From Streptomyces sp. NBC_01465 (GTDB lineage Bacteria > Actinomycetota > Actinomycetes > Streptomycetales > Streptomycetaceae), in the NCBI RefSeq assembly GCF_036227325.1, contig NZ_CP109467.1:930001-994000 (forward strand): a DNA stretch of 64,000 nucleotides. Direction: 5' to 3'. The position numbers and the translations under genes are program-made. The notes below the pieces were generated by a model. The model was not told the origin of the DNA, made no database searches, and saw nothing but the letters and a program-made list of their open reading frames with translations. This document shows, one piece after another, positions 63,421 through 64,000 of the stretch. The first letter of the stretch is position 1. Every line of letters starts with the position of its first letter.

Positions 63421-63780
63421 ATGCTTGACGCCCTCACGTTCGCGGTCGCAGCCGCCGCGCTCGTACTCGCCGCCTGGTGCGGTCATGCCGCCTACCGGGA
63501 CCAGCCCACCAAGGACTGGCACTTCATCGGCATGGCCGTCGTCTCGGTCCTCGCCCTGGTGCAGATGGTGATCGGCTTCGTGCAGCTGGGGCGCGGGGAG
63601 CGGCCGGAGCAGGGCACGGCGGTCTTCGTCGCGTATCTGATCGGCGCGTTCGCGGCCGTCCCCGCCGCCGGGGTGCTGTCGCTGTCCGAGCGGACCCGGT
63701 GGGGTTCGGTGACGGTCTCGGCCGGGGCCGTGGTGCTTGCAGTGCTCGAAGTACGGCTCTACGACATCTGGGGAGGCTGA
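63421..63780 (+). CDS. Small membrane protein, four helices
   Basis: 119 residues with four hydrophobic segments (LTFAVAAAALVLAAWCGHAAY, FIGMAVVSVLALVQMVIGFV, VFVAYLIGAFAAVPAAGVLSL, VTVSAGAVVLAVLEVRLY). No family recognised. Its stop is two bases before the start of the following gene, so the two form an operon. Confidence 0.75.
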   Translation: MLDALTFAVAAAALVLAAWCGHAAYRDQPTKDWHFIGMAVVSVLALVQMVIGFVQLGRGERPEQGTAVFVAYLIGAFAAVPAAGVLSLSERTRWGSVTVSAGAVVLAVLEVRLYDIWGG

Positions 63781-63782
63781 CG

Positions 63783-64000
63783 ATGACCGCAGCTGAGGAG
63801 AAGCCGGCGTACCAGCTGGGCACCGGGCCCGGACGGGTCCTGGTCTGGTTCTACGGCGTCTTCACCGTCGCCGCCGCGTCCCGCTCGATCGTCCAGATGA
63901 TCATGGACTTCGGCAAGGCGCCGCTCGCCTACACGCTGTCCGCCGTCGCGGCCGTGGTGTACGGATTCATCACGTACTCCCTGGTGCGGGGCGGCGAGAA
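63783..64000 (+). CDS. Small membrane protein, cut by the right edge
   Basis: 72 codons in the window, beginning MTAAEEKPAYQLGTGPGRVL. Two membrane helices are visible (VWFYGVFTVAAASRSIVQMIM and LAYTLSAVAAVVYGFITYSLV). It follows the preceding membrane gene closely and is likely co-transcribed with it. The 3' end lies outside the window. Confidence 0.75.
   Translation, partial: MTAAEEKPAYQLGTGPGRVLVWFYGVFTVAAASRSIVQMIMDFGKAPLAYTLSAVAAVVYGFITYSLVRGGE

Overview
High-GC actinobacterial chromosome, almost certainly a Streptomyces core region. The evidence is third-position G/C bias, frequent GTG starts, tRNA genes without an encoded CCA, the sporulation protein SsgB, and a gene order (hisS, cyclophilin, DUF349, relA, apt, secFD, yajC, ruvBAC, yebC, pdxTS, pimA, acyltransferase, pgsA, HIT, thrS) that I recall from the SCO1508-SCO1560 part of Streptomyces coelicolor. 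No prophage, CRISPR array, biosynthetic gene cluster or intact insertion sequence was seen. One short MITE-like element is present.

Layout. 1-5.7 kb: 5' end of hisS, an MBL hydrolase, a membrane-anchored cyclophilin, a DUF349 protein and relA. 5.8-14.7 kb: a leftward block with apt, the Sec accessory subunits SecF/SecD/YajC, Holliday-junction genes ruvB/ruvA/ruvC, yebC and the PLP synthase pair pdxT/pdxS. 14.8-18.1 kb: phosphatidylinositol mannoside genes (pimA, patA-like acyltransferase, pgsA) with a LemA-like gene. 18.3-28.5 kb: an EF-G-like GTPase (carrying a rare TTA codon), an unknown membrane protein, a HIT hydrolase, a K+ channel, thrS, a DUF4365 gene pair and a DEDDh exonuclease.

28.6-43.5 kb: two identical tRNA-Val(CAC) genes bracket about 10 kb that includes a leftward operon for rhamnogalacturonan use (binding protein, two ABC permeases, a small membrane protein, an exo-rhamnogalacturonan lyase). 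Then come ssgB, a CGNR zinc-finger regulator, and a rhamnose unit (LacI regulator, rhaM, rhaI). Three promoters in this part share identical TTGACG-17-TAGCTT boxes followed by a common TGAAACGATTCA-like operator, which ties the ABC/lyase operon to the rhamnose genes.

43.5-52.9 kb: a DsbA-like protein and a double-GNAT protein separated by the MITE-like element, pabC/pabB for folate, a five-gene tRNA array (Gly, Cys, 3 x Val), a zinc-ribbon protein, an APH-like kinase, a Ser/Thr protein kinase and a SpoU/TrmH methyltransferase. 52.9-58.8 kb: cobalamin/siroheme genes (cobA/cysG, a bluB-cobT fusion, cbiET). 58.9-64 kb: a GNAT, the methionine ABC transporter metQ-metI-metN preceded by a tiny Cys/Met-rich leader ORF, an HAD phosphatase and two small membrane proteins, the last cut by the window end.

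The best candidates for something undescribed are the 15-residue MMTPGARCMCRMCDF leader ORF before metNIQ, the shared promoter/operator code of the rhamnose regulon, the MITE that sits exactly on the shared stop codons of two convergent genes, and the TTA codon in the EF-G-like gene. All names and functions come from reading motifs; no database search was run.
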